Shown piece by piece: positions 34,572-46,604 of a stretch of 64,000 nucleotides of DNA (the stretch's first letter is position 1; the number at the start of each line of letters is the position of its first letter). The stretch is taken from positions 10,249,312-10,313,311 of the forward strand of contig NW_023601322.1 in assembly GCF_014898055.3 (NCBI RefSeq), read 5' to 3'. Below the pieces are notes generated by a model. It saw nothing but the letters and a program-made list of their open reading frames with translations, was not told where the DNA came from and made no database searches. This stretch comes from Talpa occidentalis. Lineage: Eukaryota > Chordata > Mammalia > Eulipotyphla > Talpidae. A program made the position numbers and the translations under genes.

Positions 34572-34589
34572 AGAATCTTGGCATCTGAA

Positions 34590-34905
34590 CCACCGGGATA
34601 TGCAGCAATGTGTGGATTGATAGAATGCACAAATAATGAGATCCCCGTGTGAAAAAGCGTGCTATATAGAGCTCAGAACCAGGGAAGGAAGAATCTGAAT
34701 ATTTGGATCCAGAATAGTGGTTACTCTTGAGGAGACAGAAATTGTGAACAAAAGGGCTTCCTGAGCGAAGATAAAGTTCCATTCCTTGATCTGGATGTTA
34801 TTATGGATGTGTGTTCATTTAATGAAATATTCATCAGGCTGCCAATATAAGATGTATGCACTTTTCCATGTGTTTGTTATACATCAGTAAAACAGTTTTT
34901 CAAAC
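34590..34905 (+). mobile_element. Old L1M 3'UTR
   Basis: The landmarks are in order: 'AGAGCTCAGAACCAGGGAAG', 'TGAATATTTGGATCCAGAAT', 'AGTGGTTACTCTTGAGGAGA', 'TTCCTTGATCTGGATGTTAT', 'TGTGTTCATTTAATGAAATA', 'TGCACTTTTCCATGTGTTTG' and 'TTATACATCAGTAAAACAG'. No coding sequence remains with it. The SINE at 34301 sits just upstream. Confidence 0.72.
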
Positions 34906-34909
34906 TCCA

Positions 34910-35768
34910 GGTTCTTAAAAACCCTCAGTTGCTAACTCCACAGTGCCTCTTTCAATGGTGATCCGATGACTGTAAAGATACATCAATCACAACGTGGCCC
35001 AGTGCCCGAGGTACTCTGCAAGGCCTCATTGTGCCAAAGAGGTTTGCCTTTCAGAGGCTCGGCATCTTCTTTAGGGAAGTGATTCAAAGGTGCATGTTAA
35101 TAGAGCAGGGAGAAGCAGAATGCCCCAAAGTCTCCAGCACCAAATACAACAACCACAGGCAAGGTTAGGGGCCATCTGGGAAATCTCACCACCTTTCTTT
35201 AAAGCCAGAATTTTATAATATTTCTGCTAAGATTTTCACTGCAGGAAGAAAATATACACCTGCATCAGGGGAAACATACAATCCTTCTTTAAATTAATGC
35301 AATTTTAGGAAAACCATTTGGGAAGTGATTTTTCATTCAACATTATTTTTGGTGTCAAAATGAAATGAAAACTTATCTTTAATCTGGAAGCATTCTATTC
35401 AGGGAACTGAAACTGTCCTTTGGAAGCATGGGGCGTGATTTTATTTGTGGTCTGCCTATTTCTTTACCTAATGGGACCACTTCCAGCTGTCTTTATTCAC
35501 TGATACTGAGAGAACGTGTGTATGTAATTCCCTGTGTTGTGTGCATGTCCTGAGAGTCATCACCAGCTCTGCACTTGACTTCGCAGGCGGCTCAGACCCC
35601 ATTCTCCAGCATAATATGATGCTTTTCTACACAGAAGGGAATTTCTGAGCATGATTAAGTAGAATATCTTTAATCAGTCAGATCTGAATTCAGTTGCTGC
35701 AACTTACTGACCAAAGAAAAAGAAAATAATTTAATGTTTTTTGTTTGTTTTTTGTTTTTGGGGGGGTT

Positions 35769-35811
<43 letters not shown>

Positions 35812-36280
35812 TGTGAGAAACACCTACCTCCTAAGTCTTTTCTGTTTAAGTGAGAGAAGACCTACATGCACTGGGAAAGATACTTTCCATATGGTGACTA
35901 TTTGGTAATTACTTATCTGTAGCATAGAAGTGCTGTTACTGCTGTTAATGATGATGATAATGGTAACAACAACAACAGTTTAGTAATGGTAGCCAACATT
36001 TACATGTGGCAAAACATAATTGGTGTTCACTTTAGTTATTAATGGTAGTACTGGTAGTGGTTATATAAAGATTTAGAATCCTATTCCAGTTTCAAATTTG
36101 GAATCATTGAACTTAACAATTTTTCTTGCCTCAATTCTCTATCTTTTATTCAGACATCTGTATATAAAACACAGAAATATAACTTTATAATCATCAGCTT
36201 TTTGTCACATCTTTTATTTGTACATTAACAACAATATACATGTCAAAATGTTTTTGAAAAAATGTCCCATATACTCCTTT
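34910..36280. other. Unassigned sequence around a GT microsatellite
   Basis: No gene seen. The microsatellite at 35771 is listed separately. A short GAT/AAC trinucleotide-rich patch lies near 35946-35980. Confidence 0.45.
35771..35815. repeat. (GT)n microsatellite
   Basis: The run has 17 pure GT units at 35771-35804, one AT interruption, then GT units to 35815. A G7 run at 35760-35766 precedes it. Confidence 0.97.
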
Positions 36281-36284
36281 TAAA

Positions 36285-36680
36285 CTCAGTCTTTCAGCAA
36301 ATTCTGAATGGAATACTACTCAGGTATTAAAAGAGATGAAATTTTGCCTTTTTCAAGAACATGTATAGAATTTCAGGTGATGACTTCAGAAGATGAAAGA
36401 CAATTACTGGATGATTTCTTTAATATGTAGACTTTAATAAAAAAATAACAACAAAACAACACTTTAGAGTGTGGGAAAATATGACCATTACTAGAGGGGA
36501 AAGCGAAGGGGGTGGGGGCCGAGGGCAGAGGGGTTGATCTGGCAGCGGGAGGGGCACTAGACCTTTGGTGGTGGGTGAAGTGAGGGTTATCTCTGTGCAG
36601 AGATGTGACGTTGTATTTCTGAAATTTACATAGTATTGTCAATCAAAGGCAAATCACAAACTTATTTATAAAAAAAAAGA
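36285..36680 (+). mobile_element. L1 3' end (ORF2 C-terminus and 3'UTR)
   Basis: 'TGGAATACTACTCAGGTATT', 'AAAAGAGATGAAATTTTGCC' and 'ACTGGATGATTTCTTTAATA' match the end of L1 ORF2. A G-rich 3'UTR follows (36490-36560) and an A-rich end lies near 36668-36677. It is diverged and truncated at its left end. Confidence 0.72.
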
Positions 36681-36689
36681 AGAAAGAGG

Positions 36690-38330
36690 AACAGGACAGG
36701 CCATTAAGCTGCGATGGTTAGCCTAAGGAAGGGCAAGCAAGTGAGTGGGCCTGATGCCAAGTGAAAGGGGAGAGTGTTGAAGGGTATGAGGTGGGAGGGA
36801 TAGAAGGGACTGGGGGGTAGTGTGGGGCTTTGGGAAGTATTACCAGAGTATTGTGAGTGGAGGGCACATGTTGATGTACGTTCTGGAAACAGGCCCCGGG
36901 ACACCTTTGGGAGTGCCATGTGAATGACCATAGGGGAGGCTATAGCCCTGGTGAAAAATGGTAGCTGGTTGGAGAGGACAGACTTAGAGAAGACTGTTTT
37001 GATTACAGAAAAAGGCAAAAGCGAGACATCCTTTCATTAATTTGGATAAGGTGGTAATAGTCAGGCCAATTTGCCCGGTTTTGAGATTAGTACTAGTGGT
37101 AACTCAGTAGTAGCTATAACTATGGGTGACTAATTTCTAACAACTCTGTCCATGTAAATGATCTCACAGATCTTCCTCATCAGTCACAAGAGGGGCATGG
37201 ATAAATCAACAAGTCCTGTCCTCTACTGAAGAAAGAATCCTAAGTTCACCCCTACTGTGTAATAAAAGTCATTTATTTATGAGAAAGAAAATGAAACTTG
37301 AGAAGAGTTAAATAATATCCCATGCTAATTATTCCTGCAGAGCATATGAGTTAACATAAGATCAACACAAAAATCCTAAGAGATAAATCCTAGGAAAGAG
37401 AAGCATGGGGCTCCTCACACACTTTACTGGTGAGAAAACCAGGACAGAAAATGTAAGTACTTTTAAAGTGTCCATAGCTAGAAAGTGACTACAGTGGGTG
37501 GTGATAGATATTGTCTCCAGATTCTTGAGACTGAGTGTGTCTCCAAGCGATGTATCAACTGCCCAGCTCGGGTGTGATTCTAAAGGAATTTTCAGTGTAG
37601 GCTGTGCTGTGTGGTTTGCATTTAGTTGGACTCCACTTCCTTTCCATCCTGGCTAGTGCTGATCCCCCTGATCAAATTCAGTTCATTCCAGCCCATGAAG
37701 GCTACCTTTGTTGTACGGGGAAAACTTTGGAAGTATAAATATGCACTCATTATAAAATGAGTTCTGATGACCTTTTAGTATTTGTTGTGTATGAACTGTA
37801 AGCCGCAGTTAAAGATGAAAAAGAACTGGCATTGAGCCTTCTTAATTATTGTTCCTGTTTCAGACCTTTAATACGATGCTGGCTCTTGCTGACACATCTA
37901 AATGAGGTTTACAGAACCTAGAGCTGTGAATCCAGTGCTCATTAACAGAGGGCTGACAGCTCAGTGGAGTTTTCCTTTTTGTCCTTTTAGAAAAGAAATC
38001 ATCTTGGATCTCAGATTTAGATGTTTTATTTTACATGTGGATTGCCTGCTGATTTGGAATTATTGTAAGTGCGCTCTTCTAAAGAATATCCTAAAATGAG
38101 ATCATAGAAGCATGGCAAGAGAAAGAATGGAGGCTGTGCTTGGTTAGGCTCCCTGAATTCAGTAAGCCATAACCATTATGACTCTATGAGAATGCAGTGT
38201 GCCCTTCTGGATGGTGCCGCCCAAGGAGTGTTAAAAGACAGAGGTTTACGTGTCTGGTGAATTCCAACTCCATGGACACTGCAGCTCTCACCACCTTTTC
38301 TAGCTGCAGGTCTTTAAATCTGGTCTTCTG
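36690..38330. other. Unassigned sequence; possible MIR at 37415-37550
   Basis: A G-rich segment at 36700-37010 opens a 104-codon minus-strand frame without recognisable domains. The 37423-37500 segment 'TTTACTGGTGAGAAAACC', then 'AGCTAGAAAGTGACTACAG', resembles an antisense MIR core. Nothing else is assigned. Confidence 0.4.
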
Positions 38331-38336
38331 TTTTTT

Positions 38337-38620
38337 GTTTTGTTTTATTTATAGATTTCCTTTTTAAAAATATTTATTTATTTATGCATATAAGAACTGG
38401 GGTACAAGTCAGAGGTATGAGGGTGAGAGGATTCACCAGAGACAGAGTGGCGAGCAGAACAGGCAGACTGACGAAAAACTCTGCTGAAGGGAGCAGCGGG
38501 CGAGTCAGGAGAGGTCTGCTGTGCCATGTGGATAGCTCCCTGGCTGGGGATCGAACTTGTGCTGCAGTGGCTGCGGATAGCTTCATAGGTTGTCTTAACC
38601 CCTTGCGCCACCAGGGAGGC
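38337..38620 (-). mobile_element. T+ tRNA-derived SINE, copy 9
   Basis: Minus-strand copy with tail TATTTATTTATTTATGCATA and head complement TTGCGCCACCAGGGAGGC. The B-box-like word is in the complement of 'GGGGATCGAACTTG'. It belongs to the 'GAACTGGGGTACAAGTCAGAGG' subgroup (about 38394-38415). The duplication is short and T-rich, probably TCTGTTTTT at 38327 and 38621, so the left edge is approximate. Frames on both strands are SINE-derived. Confidence 0.9.
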
Positions 38621-38869
38621 TCTGTTTTTAACTTTCTAAGATTAATCTTGAATAGATTTATATATAACAAAGTTGGTTTTCTAGTTTTAAACTTGCTTAT
38701 ACATCAGTGTCCAATTTCACTTCTAAAAGGGGAAGTTCTGAACATGTAGTGTTCCCAGAATTCTGTTGCTGGTGCTCCATATTATAGTTAGTTATATATA
38801 AGCTCCTGTTACTGGCACAGCCTTATATAAAACACATGCTCACATACATGTTTATACTTCTAAAGTGTT

Positions 38870-39160
38870 TTATTTATTGTTTTTTTTTAATTATTGAGGT
38901 AACATTGGTTTGCATTACTATATGTGATTCAGGGTATAGGCTTCCACTCCCTCAGATGAATGGCACCACAGCAAACCTATCCTTTTATCAAAGACTATTG
39001 GGCCCATCTCTCCTTTATTTCAACCCTCACCCTCTCCCCTAGTTACCTCAGCCCTGTACTAATATTTCTTAGTGAAGCATTATTTAGACCATTGGTGTCA
39101 GGTTCACTGGTGATGCATGTAATTTTCAGACATTTTCATCAAATTTCCTGGGTCTAGATC
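38870..39160 (-). mobile_element. Antisense L1 3'UTR-like fragment
   Basis: 'TTATTGAGGTAACATTGGTT', then a long pyrimidine-rich stretch ('CCTCACCCTCTCCCC'), resembles the complement of an L1 3'UTR of laurasiatherian type. The right edge is uncertain. Confidence 0.45.
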
Positions 39161-39239
39161 ACTAGGATTTAACTTGGAAATTTGCCATTTTAACCAGATT
39201 CCAGGTGATTCCATGATTCCAGATTCCAGGTGGTTTATT

Positions 39240-39510
39240 TTTTCCCCAAAGATTTATTTATTTATGCATACAAGAACTGGGGTATAGGCCAGAGGTACGA
39301 GGGTGAGAGGATTCAACAGAGACAGAGTGGGGAACAGAACAGGCAGGCAGACTGAAATACACTGCTATGGGGAGCAATGGGCGAGACAGGAGAAGTCTGC
39401 TGTGCCATGTGGGTGGCTCCCTGGCAGGTCAGGGATCGAACTTGTGCTGCACAGGCTGCAGGACAGCTTCACAGTGCTGTGCTTAACCCCCTGCACCGCC
39501 AGGGAGGCCC
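39240..39510 (-). mobile_element. T+ tRNA-derived SINE, copy 10
   Basis: Minus-strand copy with tail AGATTTATTTATTTATGCAT and head complement GCACCGCCAGGGAGGCCC. The imperfect duplication is AGATTCCAGGTGGTTTA at 39221-39237 and AGTTCCAGGTGATTTA at 39511-39526. The target itself lay in a small ATTCCAG-rich direct repeat (39196-39230). Same subgroup as copies 1, 7, 9 and 11. Confidence 0.92.
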
Positions 39511-39526
39511 AGTTCCAGGTGATTTA

Positions 39527-40375
39527 AATGAACACTATAAATGGAGAAAAACTGTTCAGCAAACATAAAATAGTTCATTCTAACTGGTACTTGTAGGGAA
39601 TTTTATAGGAACATTTTAACTTGGATATATCATCCTGGTGGCCAAACAAAAGGTATATTGGAAAGATTTTAATATTAAGAGGCAATGATTATTATCTAAT
39701 AAAAACTGTTCATATGGGTTTGAAAAGGAAAGAATAGATTTTAGAAACATCTAGAAAATAAAATTGGTAAGATTTATTACTAGATTGTATTGGGTAGAAA
39801 GAGTTCAAAGAGAAAGTTCTAGAATGACTCCCATAAAACCTAGATTATAAAAGGGAATTCAAGAAGCGGTAACAAGTCTGAAGGCTGATGGCATGTCCAG
39901 GTGAAGATTAGCAACAAGCAACTGGATATATTTCTAAACTCAGGAGAACAAATTAGATATTTGGAAGTATAGAGCCATAAATATCAATTGCCCTTGTTGA
40001 GATTTTCTTAAATTTTGCTTGGGACAATACATCTGTCAGCAAGAGATTTATTTATCAGTGAGTATCTTCCAAGTTGGATATTCTTTTTCTTTTTTGGACA
40101 GCTTGCCCCTTACCTTACATTCTTTCTCAACACAGCAAAAATACAACAAATATAACCATTTACTAAATGATAAAGAAGATCTAAAGTTAATTTCAGAAAA
40201 AGACATTATTTTAAAGGCCCATATAATGAAACTGTATTAATAGCAATATGAGAAATTACAAGATAAAACAATAAAACAGCCATTTGGAAGTTAAAAAACA
40301 GAGCAAACCACAAAGTTCTTTTCTATATAATTATTTTATAAAAGAGAAAAACAAAATTATAGACCATAAAAATAA
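39527..40375. other. Unassigned sequence
   Basis: AT-rich, with no gene and no repeat that I can name. The 73-codon frame at 40019-40240 has no domain. Confidence 0.45.
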
Positions 40376-40379
40376 TGCA

Positions 40380-42660
40380 TACTAGGACTTCTAAATGGCT
40401 GACTGAGGAGCCCAGTGGATGCATTTAACATGAAAATAATTAAACCACATCACAACAAATACTAAAGAATATGGAAAATATCATGAGGACATACAGTAAC
40501 TCTATATATATTTATGCACGGAAAAGAACAAAACTCTGCAAGAACAGTGAGAGGCTGTTGTACTGAGGAAGGGACTGTTCCCACTCTCTTTCTCCACTCC
40601 TATGCTATGGCATGGCAGCTCTCCTCTGGAATGTGTGGCCCAGAAAATGAAGAATCTTCCCATAATGCCCAGTCTAGGTCTATAATTTAATCTGAAGAGG
40701 GTTAGGCCACCAATATCAATCAACTCCCACCCTCATCCCAGTTCCAGATTATAGAAGCTCTGTGCATGCTGGGACACTGAAGAGTAATGGGCTCCCTCCT
40801 GTCATCTAGTGGTAGGATCGAAGTCCTACCTTAGGCATTGTGGTAAAAAATATAAGGCTACATTTATTTATTCCACTCCAGTTTGCTCATAGGTTGGAAA
40901 TTCGATTCTGGGTTGGTATAAGCCTAGAAGACTGGTGGCATCCATCTTCCCACTGCCAGAGGTCACTTGTAGAGCACAGTGTCACTCAGTGAGAATCTGG
41001 TTACTTTACCTGCTTCCAGCAATGGCGTGGTGATGCAGAGGAGAGAGGCAGAGCATAAGGACTGAAGAGACTGACCTTATTTGAAACAGAGTATAAGAAA
41101 GTTGACACAAAAAGACATTTTCACAAACAATGGAGATCTTGCTGGTGAATGGAGATCTGGTAGCTTCGTGATACTATTAGCAACACGGAAAGGACCAGGC
41201 CAACCAGAAGATTAACAGAGAGAACCAGAGCCAGAAGATCCCTCTGGGACACCACTCATCCCCATGGGTGTAGAGAGCTGTGCATAGATGCTAAACTGCA
41301 ATCAGGAGCAATCAAAGTGGAAAATGAGACAGCTATGAAAGTATTCCCCAAGTTATTCACAGTTGCATTAGCAAAGTATCTTGAGCCTTATTGGTCTAAG
41401 AGATTTAAGAACAACCTCCATCAAGCACTGACTGAAAAATAAGCTACTCTGGTTCATGGATAACTCCTAAGAGACAAGTTTAAAAATCAAATCACATTCA
41501 TCCAGGGTGATCCGGAATAATGTGTGTGTGCTCCATCACGGAAACGACCGGAGGGAGAACATCCAGGCTACCAGCCCCTGGAGGTAAGTATCAGCCAAGA
41601 TCAGAAAGTCCCCTAGTGATGAAAGGAGTTTCCAAGCTACATATGCTTTGAGTGGAAAAGGGTAAGAACCTAACTGGCTAAGAAAGCAAAAGCACAAGCT
41701 TAGGCCAATAAATGATTCACACGGGCCCAGGGGAGAACCCCAAGCAGCCAGGTTAAAAGATAAAACTGAGGAAACAATAGTGAGCTGGCACATTGGAGGC
41801 TGCATACTTCAGGGAAAATGGATTCACAGATTTATTCCTGCAAAGTCACTAAATATATAAACGTTTATGCAACCAAACAATAGCAGCCACAGTAACAAGT
41901 CTAAAGGGAAGATTGATCAGTATTCAGAGTTGCTGGACTACAGTATATAAAATGTCAAGTTTCAATACAGATTCTGAAAATATAAAGAAACAATGCAGCA
42001 GGCAAGGAAAAAAGTAGGTAATAGAAACTGCCTTTGAGGGGGGCCATATGTTTGATTAAGGCTTCAAAGAAGCTATTGTAAATGTTTTCAAAATACTAAG
42101 CAAGCCATATTTAAAGAAATAAAAGGTAGGCATGATAAAAATGATGCATCAAATAGTGAATATTAATAAAGACAAAGGAATTAGAGAAAGAAGCAAATGG
42201 AAGTTGAAAGTACAAGAACTGAAATGAAAATTCACTAGAAAAACTCAATTGCAGTTTGAAAGAATCAGAACATGTGAATATAAATGAATAAGTGCAATTG
42301 ATTTGAAAGACACACAAAAAAACCTAATGTAGAAAAAAAAAACTCAAAAAGATTTTGGGGCATCATTAAATTGACTTTTTTTTTTTACAAATTGTGCTAG
42401 AAAGCTGTATAAACAAATACAAAAAATGGAATGAGACATACAAAATATAAAATCAATGAATCAAAGATCTAAATGTGAAAACTGAAACTATAAAAGTCTC
42501 AGAAGAAAGCATAAAAGTAAATCTTCATGACCATATTAAGTCAATTTCTTATATATGACGTCATACAGAAATTGTAGTTCATAAAAAATGAAAACTATTT
42601 TTGCTTCAAAATGTCTAAAATAATTTCAAAACAAGAGCTGATGCAAAAACTCATTGTGAC
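40380..42660 (+). mobile_element. Old L1M with 5'UTR and ORF1-like region, decayed
   Basis: The left end 'ACTTCTAAATGGCTGACTGA' resembles the start of old L1 5' regions ('AAGATGGC...ACTAGAGG'). Further right, 'ACAGAGAGAACCAGAGCCAG' and 'CCTCTGGGAC' near 41214-41252 and 'TTCATCCAGGGTGATCCGGA' near 41497 fit. So do 'GATTCACAGATTTATTCCTG' near 41821 and 'AAAATGTCAAGTTTCAATAC' near 41949. The ORF1-like part spans 41940-42320 ('GAACTGAAATGAAAATTCAC'). The 42460-42660 part is later ORF2 ('CATAAAAGTAAATCTTCATG'), so the middle is deleted. No coding survives. Confidence 0.55.
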
Positions 42661-42664
42661 TTGC

Positions 42665-43995
42665 ATGTTATTTTTCAGCATGCTGTTCTAAAAAATTTCC
42701 AGCTGAGAATTGTGAAAGTTTTAGCAAAGCACCAATTCTTGTGAAATTTTAACAACACCACAGATAAAATGTTGGCATATGGTTTATACCAGGGTTCAAT
42801 CTAGTTGCTGCTGATTCTAAGGAAAACTCAGGATGATATAATATTTCCTATAGTTGTTCAAGTAGGGACCGCAATGTGACACAATTAAACCTATAACAGA
42901 AAGGAAATTCATCAGTTAACATTGATTAATTTGACACACACTATTAACAAATAAACTATAGATTCACTCTACAATTTACTTGAGATTCAATTTTCAACTG
43001 AAAGTTTCTTCTTGTATTCTTTTCCTTTGTATTTTTAAGCAATATTAATTTTGCAGTAATTGTACTGTAATTTCTAATTTAGTGGCCAAAGAAAACACAA
43101 GCAGAAAAGAATATCCATACAAAAAACTCATCCTGTGCTTTCTGCATCTTTTTCCTGAATCATAACCCAGTTCTGCCATCAGGATGAAATTTCTAACCTT
43201 CATTCTTCCAGTTTATCTACTTTGGAGGTGAGCAAATGGCTCATAAAACAACCCAATGGGGCAATTATCACTTTAGTATTAGAGGGACACCAGAAAGTGC
43301 TAAAATTCTACATTAGATTCAATATTTTATTGTAACTATAAACTCACAGTGGCCTTTAGGTATTTGCCACAGTGTAAGTAATGATTCTTTCTTGGAATTT
43401 GCCAAGAAATAGAAAGGAAGTCTTACAGTCACTTTTGATAAAGCCAGTATAAGGAGATTAAGAGAGGTGTTTAGGGTAAATTATATGACAGGTAATAGTG
43501 CGTCAAGTATCCAGGGTCATACTTCACTAAAGTGCTGGCAATTTATCATTAGTATGTTTCATGGCACAATGGGCCATGTTAAACATTAGTGTCTGTGAAT
43601 GTATATAGCACCACCTTGAACAGTCTTATTAACAGGAAAGAATATGCAACAGGCCATATTTCATTTTTTTCTACTGGTACAAATAACTCGCAAGATAATT
43701 CTATATTATTTGATAGAAAAGATATCACTAATACTTATTTTACTAAGGCTAAGTATCACTAATACGTACCTTCTAAATAGGAGTTCTTGTTCTGAATTAT
43801 TTTTACCTTTCTCAGAAATTTATCCTTCAACTATTTTTCTTTACTTTTTGATAATATAGAGAATCACTGAAGTAAAGGATTGTTGTGAGAAAAAAATGAA
43901 AACTTCATTACTCTTATTGTCTTAATCAAATGTACTGTTTATCTAGAATCCTCCTTATCATTTTTCCAGATTAAAAAAATTAACATCATTTTAAA
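42665..43995. other. Unassigned sequence
   Basis: No gene or repeat recognised. The 71-codon frame at 43644-43859 is AT-rich and without a domain. Confidence 0.45.
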
Positions 43996-43999
43996 TCTA

Positions 44000-44600
44000 T
44001 TTTGTATTTTGCATTCTTTCAATTAACATTGATTATTAAAGTTTTCTGTTTTCACATAGATTTTATAATTATAATTATAATAGATAAATAATATTACATC
44101 AAGTGAGAAACTATGCCAGATTGATTGAATTGCTCATCTACTGTAAAACATTTTGATTTCTTTCAACATTGTAGATAACATTGTAATTGATATTTTTATG
44201 CAGCAATTTTTTTGTATAATTACTTTCTTAATATAAATTTCTCAGAAGCTAAATCATTGCCTTAAAACAGTAGCTATGTTACAGTTTTTGAGGTATATTT
44301 CCATATTATTTTCTAATGAGTTTTTTCATTTTACTGTACCATTTGCAATCACAGACATTTAATCAAACATACTACATATGTTGACAGAACTTGTGTTTTC
44401 ATTACAGCCCTCCAGAATACTGTTGGGGTGGAAAAATTGAATACATTCACTTAAACTTTTGTTATAGAAAGTGGGGTGCTTATTTTATTTTTCTTTGAAA
44501 GATAAAATATCTAGGATGTGAGCAAGTTTTTCTTTGTATCTTTATATGTTTTAATAGTTGCACATTTAATATCAGGATTTGATTGTAAACTGTTCTATTT
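44000..44600 (-). mobile_element. Old L1 ORF2 3' relic, antisense
   Basis: The same decayed antisense pattern as 1100-1860: a 'TTGCTCATCTACTGTAAAAC' segment, 'TTTCTTTCAACATTGTAGAT' and 'AACATTGTAATTGATATTTT', then 'ATATAAATTTCTCAGAAGCT' and the pattern that precedes 'CATTTGCAATCACAGAC'. Edges approximate. Confidence 0.45.
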
Positions 44601-44604
44601 AAAT

Positions 44605-46010
44605 TTACATTGGTTTATATAATTTAACCTTTTTTTCTAGATGAAATCAAATCTAATTCTAATGTTTGCTGTACTCTAAGTTATCAGGTTATTCATATAT
44701 TTTATTTTATTAAAAAGTGACATCTGTAGGATTTTTCTACTAATGTAGTTTTTATTTGCTTATGTAAAGTTGTACAGTGACATAGTGATTAACAATAAAC
44801 ATTGTCATATAATTAGTCATAAGGAATCAATTCAATTAAGGTAGATTGTGATCATAAAACATTCAGGGCTACTCTTATTGTATTGTAGTTTCAGTGATAG
44901 CAATTATAGAAACTGAGTGTTCAGTCAGTCTGATCCTTGAAAATTACAATGGTTAGATTTGCTTCCATTATTATGAGATAATAATACATTGATACTGATT
45001 AATGAGCTGTGAACAATGCAATGATTTAGAAAAAAGTATATGACAAGACCAGATAAACAATAGGCTCTATTGTAATTAGAATATAATCATTGATTCACTC
45101 TCAAGGTGTACTTCCTTCCATTTAAATGACTTTCTTCTATCTCAGCATTTAAATATTAATTGGGATGACCTTATTCATAGAGAAAATAATATGTGAAAGG
45201 GAAGATAGATTTCTCCTCTCTGTCAACTGTTATCAAGCTGAGAGTTTTAGAGGATATCAACTAACCATTTATCTGTGTATAAATGCCAGTTATAAAATTC
45301 CACATATGTAAGATGAGGTGTCTTAGAAGTCACGGGACAAATTGGAAATGGGTGACTATTTTATTGAGGGACACCAAGTATCAGCACAAAACACCTTTCT
45401 CTGTGGAATGATTTTGAAAGTATGTTCCTGTGTAATTTGACCTCTACATGTGTTCTCAGAAGATGCCTCCTTTATCCTTAAAGAGATCACATAGTTACCC
45501 ATGCAATCACTAATTGTTTTCATTTGCTTCTTTGTTAACTAGAGGAAAGACAAATGTATGTTAGCCCTAAGTGGTTTACTCCCCAACTTTTATACACTGA
45601 ACCAGATTTCTGTGATGAGGGTATAATCAAAGATATTTCTAGGTGAAATTAAGCCACTTCTTGACAGCAAACTAATCTAATGAATATTCTAGAAAATCCA
45701 CCTGGACTGAAACTTCCTTTGTAGAAAGCAAGTGTGTTCAATAAACAACTAAAGCATCATTAATCATCTGAGATTGAACTGTCCACAACAGAAATTTCTT
45801 GACAACTACTCCTTCCTGTGAACGACCCTCACAGTATTTCTATGTAAGTCCACCCTGTGAAAAGAAAAGAGAAATGATCGCAGGAAAAACTGAAGCATGG
45901 CTAAAACTTGCTTTTAAAATGCTTATTTTCTCATTGGTGACCTTAGTATTATCCCTTGTTAGTTTTCTGTGCTCTCCAGAAATCTGAATCCCTATATTAA
46001 TGCATATTTG
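44605..46010. other. Unassigned sequence
   Basis: No gene evidence. The sequence looks unique. Confidence 0.45.
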
Positions 46011-46014
46011 GCTA

Positions 46015-46112
46015 ATTATTTGTTCATCACACATATTTACTGAGTAATTAAAATGTGCCATGCTCTTGCTGGCCACCTTGAACATTAGGATGTAAAGACA
46101 CTCCCTATCTGT
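46015..46112 (-). mobile_element. Possible L2 3' end, antisense
   Basis: 'CATATTTACTGAGTAATTAA', then 'AATGTGCCATGCTCTTGCTG', resembles 'ATATTTATTGAGTACCTACTATGTGCCAGGCACTG'-type L2 ends (46029-46070). Short match. Confidence 0.38.
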
Positions 46113-46119
46113 TGGTAGA

Positions 46120-46600
46120 GATGATTTCTCCAAAGAAAATATATAACTGGCCAGTAAGCACACTAAAATATGCTCGACATCATTAATGATTAGTGAAATA
46201 CAACTTAAAATCCCAGTGAGATTCCACTTCATGCCCATTTAAATGGCTATAATTAAAAGGACAATGACAAGTATTGGCAAAAATGTGGAGAAATTGCAGC
46301 ACTCATAAATTGCTGGAAAAAATATGCAGCCACATTTACAAATAGTTTGGCAGTCCCTCAAAATGTTAAAGCTGTAGCTACCATATGATTCAGCAATTCT
46401 ACCACTAGATATGTTTCCAAGGAATTAAAAACGTATTTACCCACAAAATCTTGTACATGAATGTTCACAGCAGTATTATTCATAATGGCCAAAAAGTACA
46501 AACAACCTAAGTCCCACTAATCAATGAATAGACAAACACATGGATAAACATTAAAAACATTATCCAAAATGAACTAAATCAGACATAAAAGACCACCTCT
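46120..46600 (+). mobile_element. Old L1M ORF2 C-terminal relic
   Basis: The order matches the end of L1 ORF2: 'TGGCCAGTAAGCACACTAAA', 'ATTAGTGAAATACAACTTAA', 'GGCAAAAATGTGGAGAAATT', 'CTACCATATGATTCAGCAAT', 'CAGCAGTATTATTCATAATG' and 'CAACCTAAGTCCCACTAATC'. It can be lined up directly with 24610-25030 of the recent L1. It carries many indels. The 132-codon minus-strand frame overlapping it is an antisense shadow. Confidence 0.8.
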
Positions 46601-46604
46601 TTTG

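Noticed and set aside
34256..34575. tRNA gene, from the tRNA-like A and B boxes in the plus-strand SINEs
   Set aside because: The boxes belong to a SINE head; no cloverleaf with acceptor stem pairing could be supported.
35771..35815. GT run as a possible Z-DNA or regulatory element
   Set aside because: Ordinary microsatellite; nothing nearby suggests a regulatory role.
45840..46238. 132-codon minus-strand frame
   Set aside because: Its larger part overlaps the antisense side of an L1M/L2 stretch; the rest has no recognisable domain.
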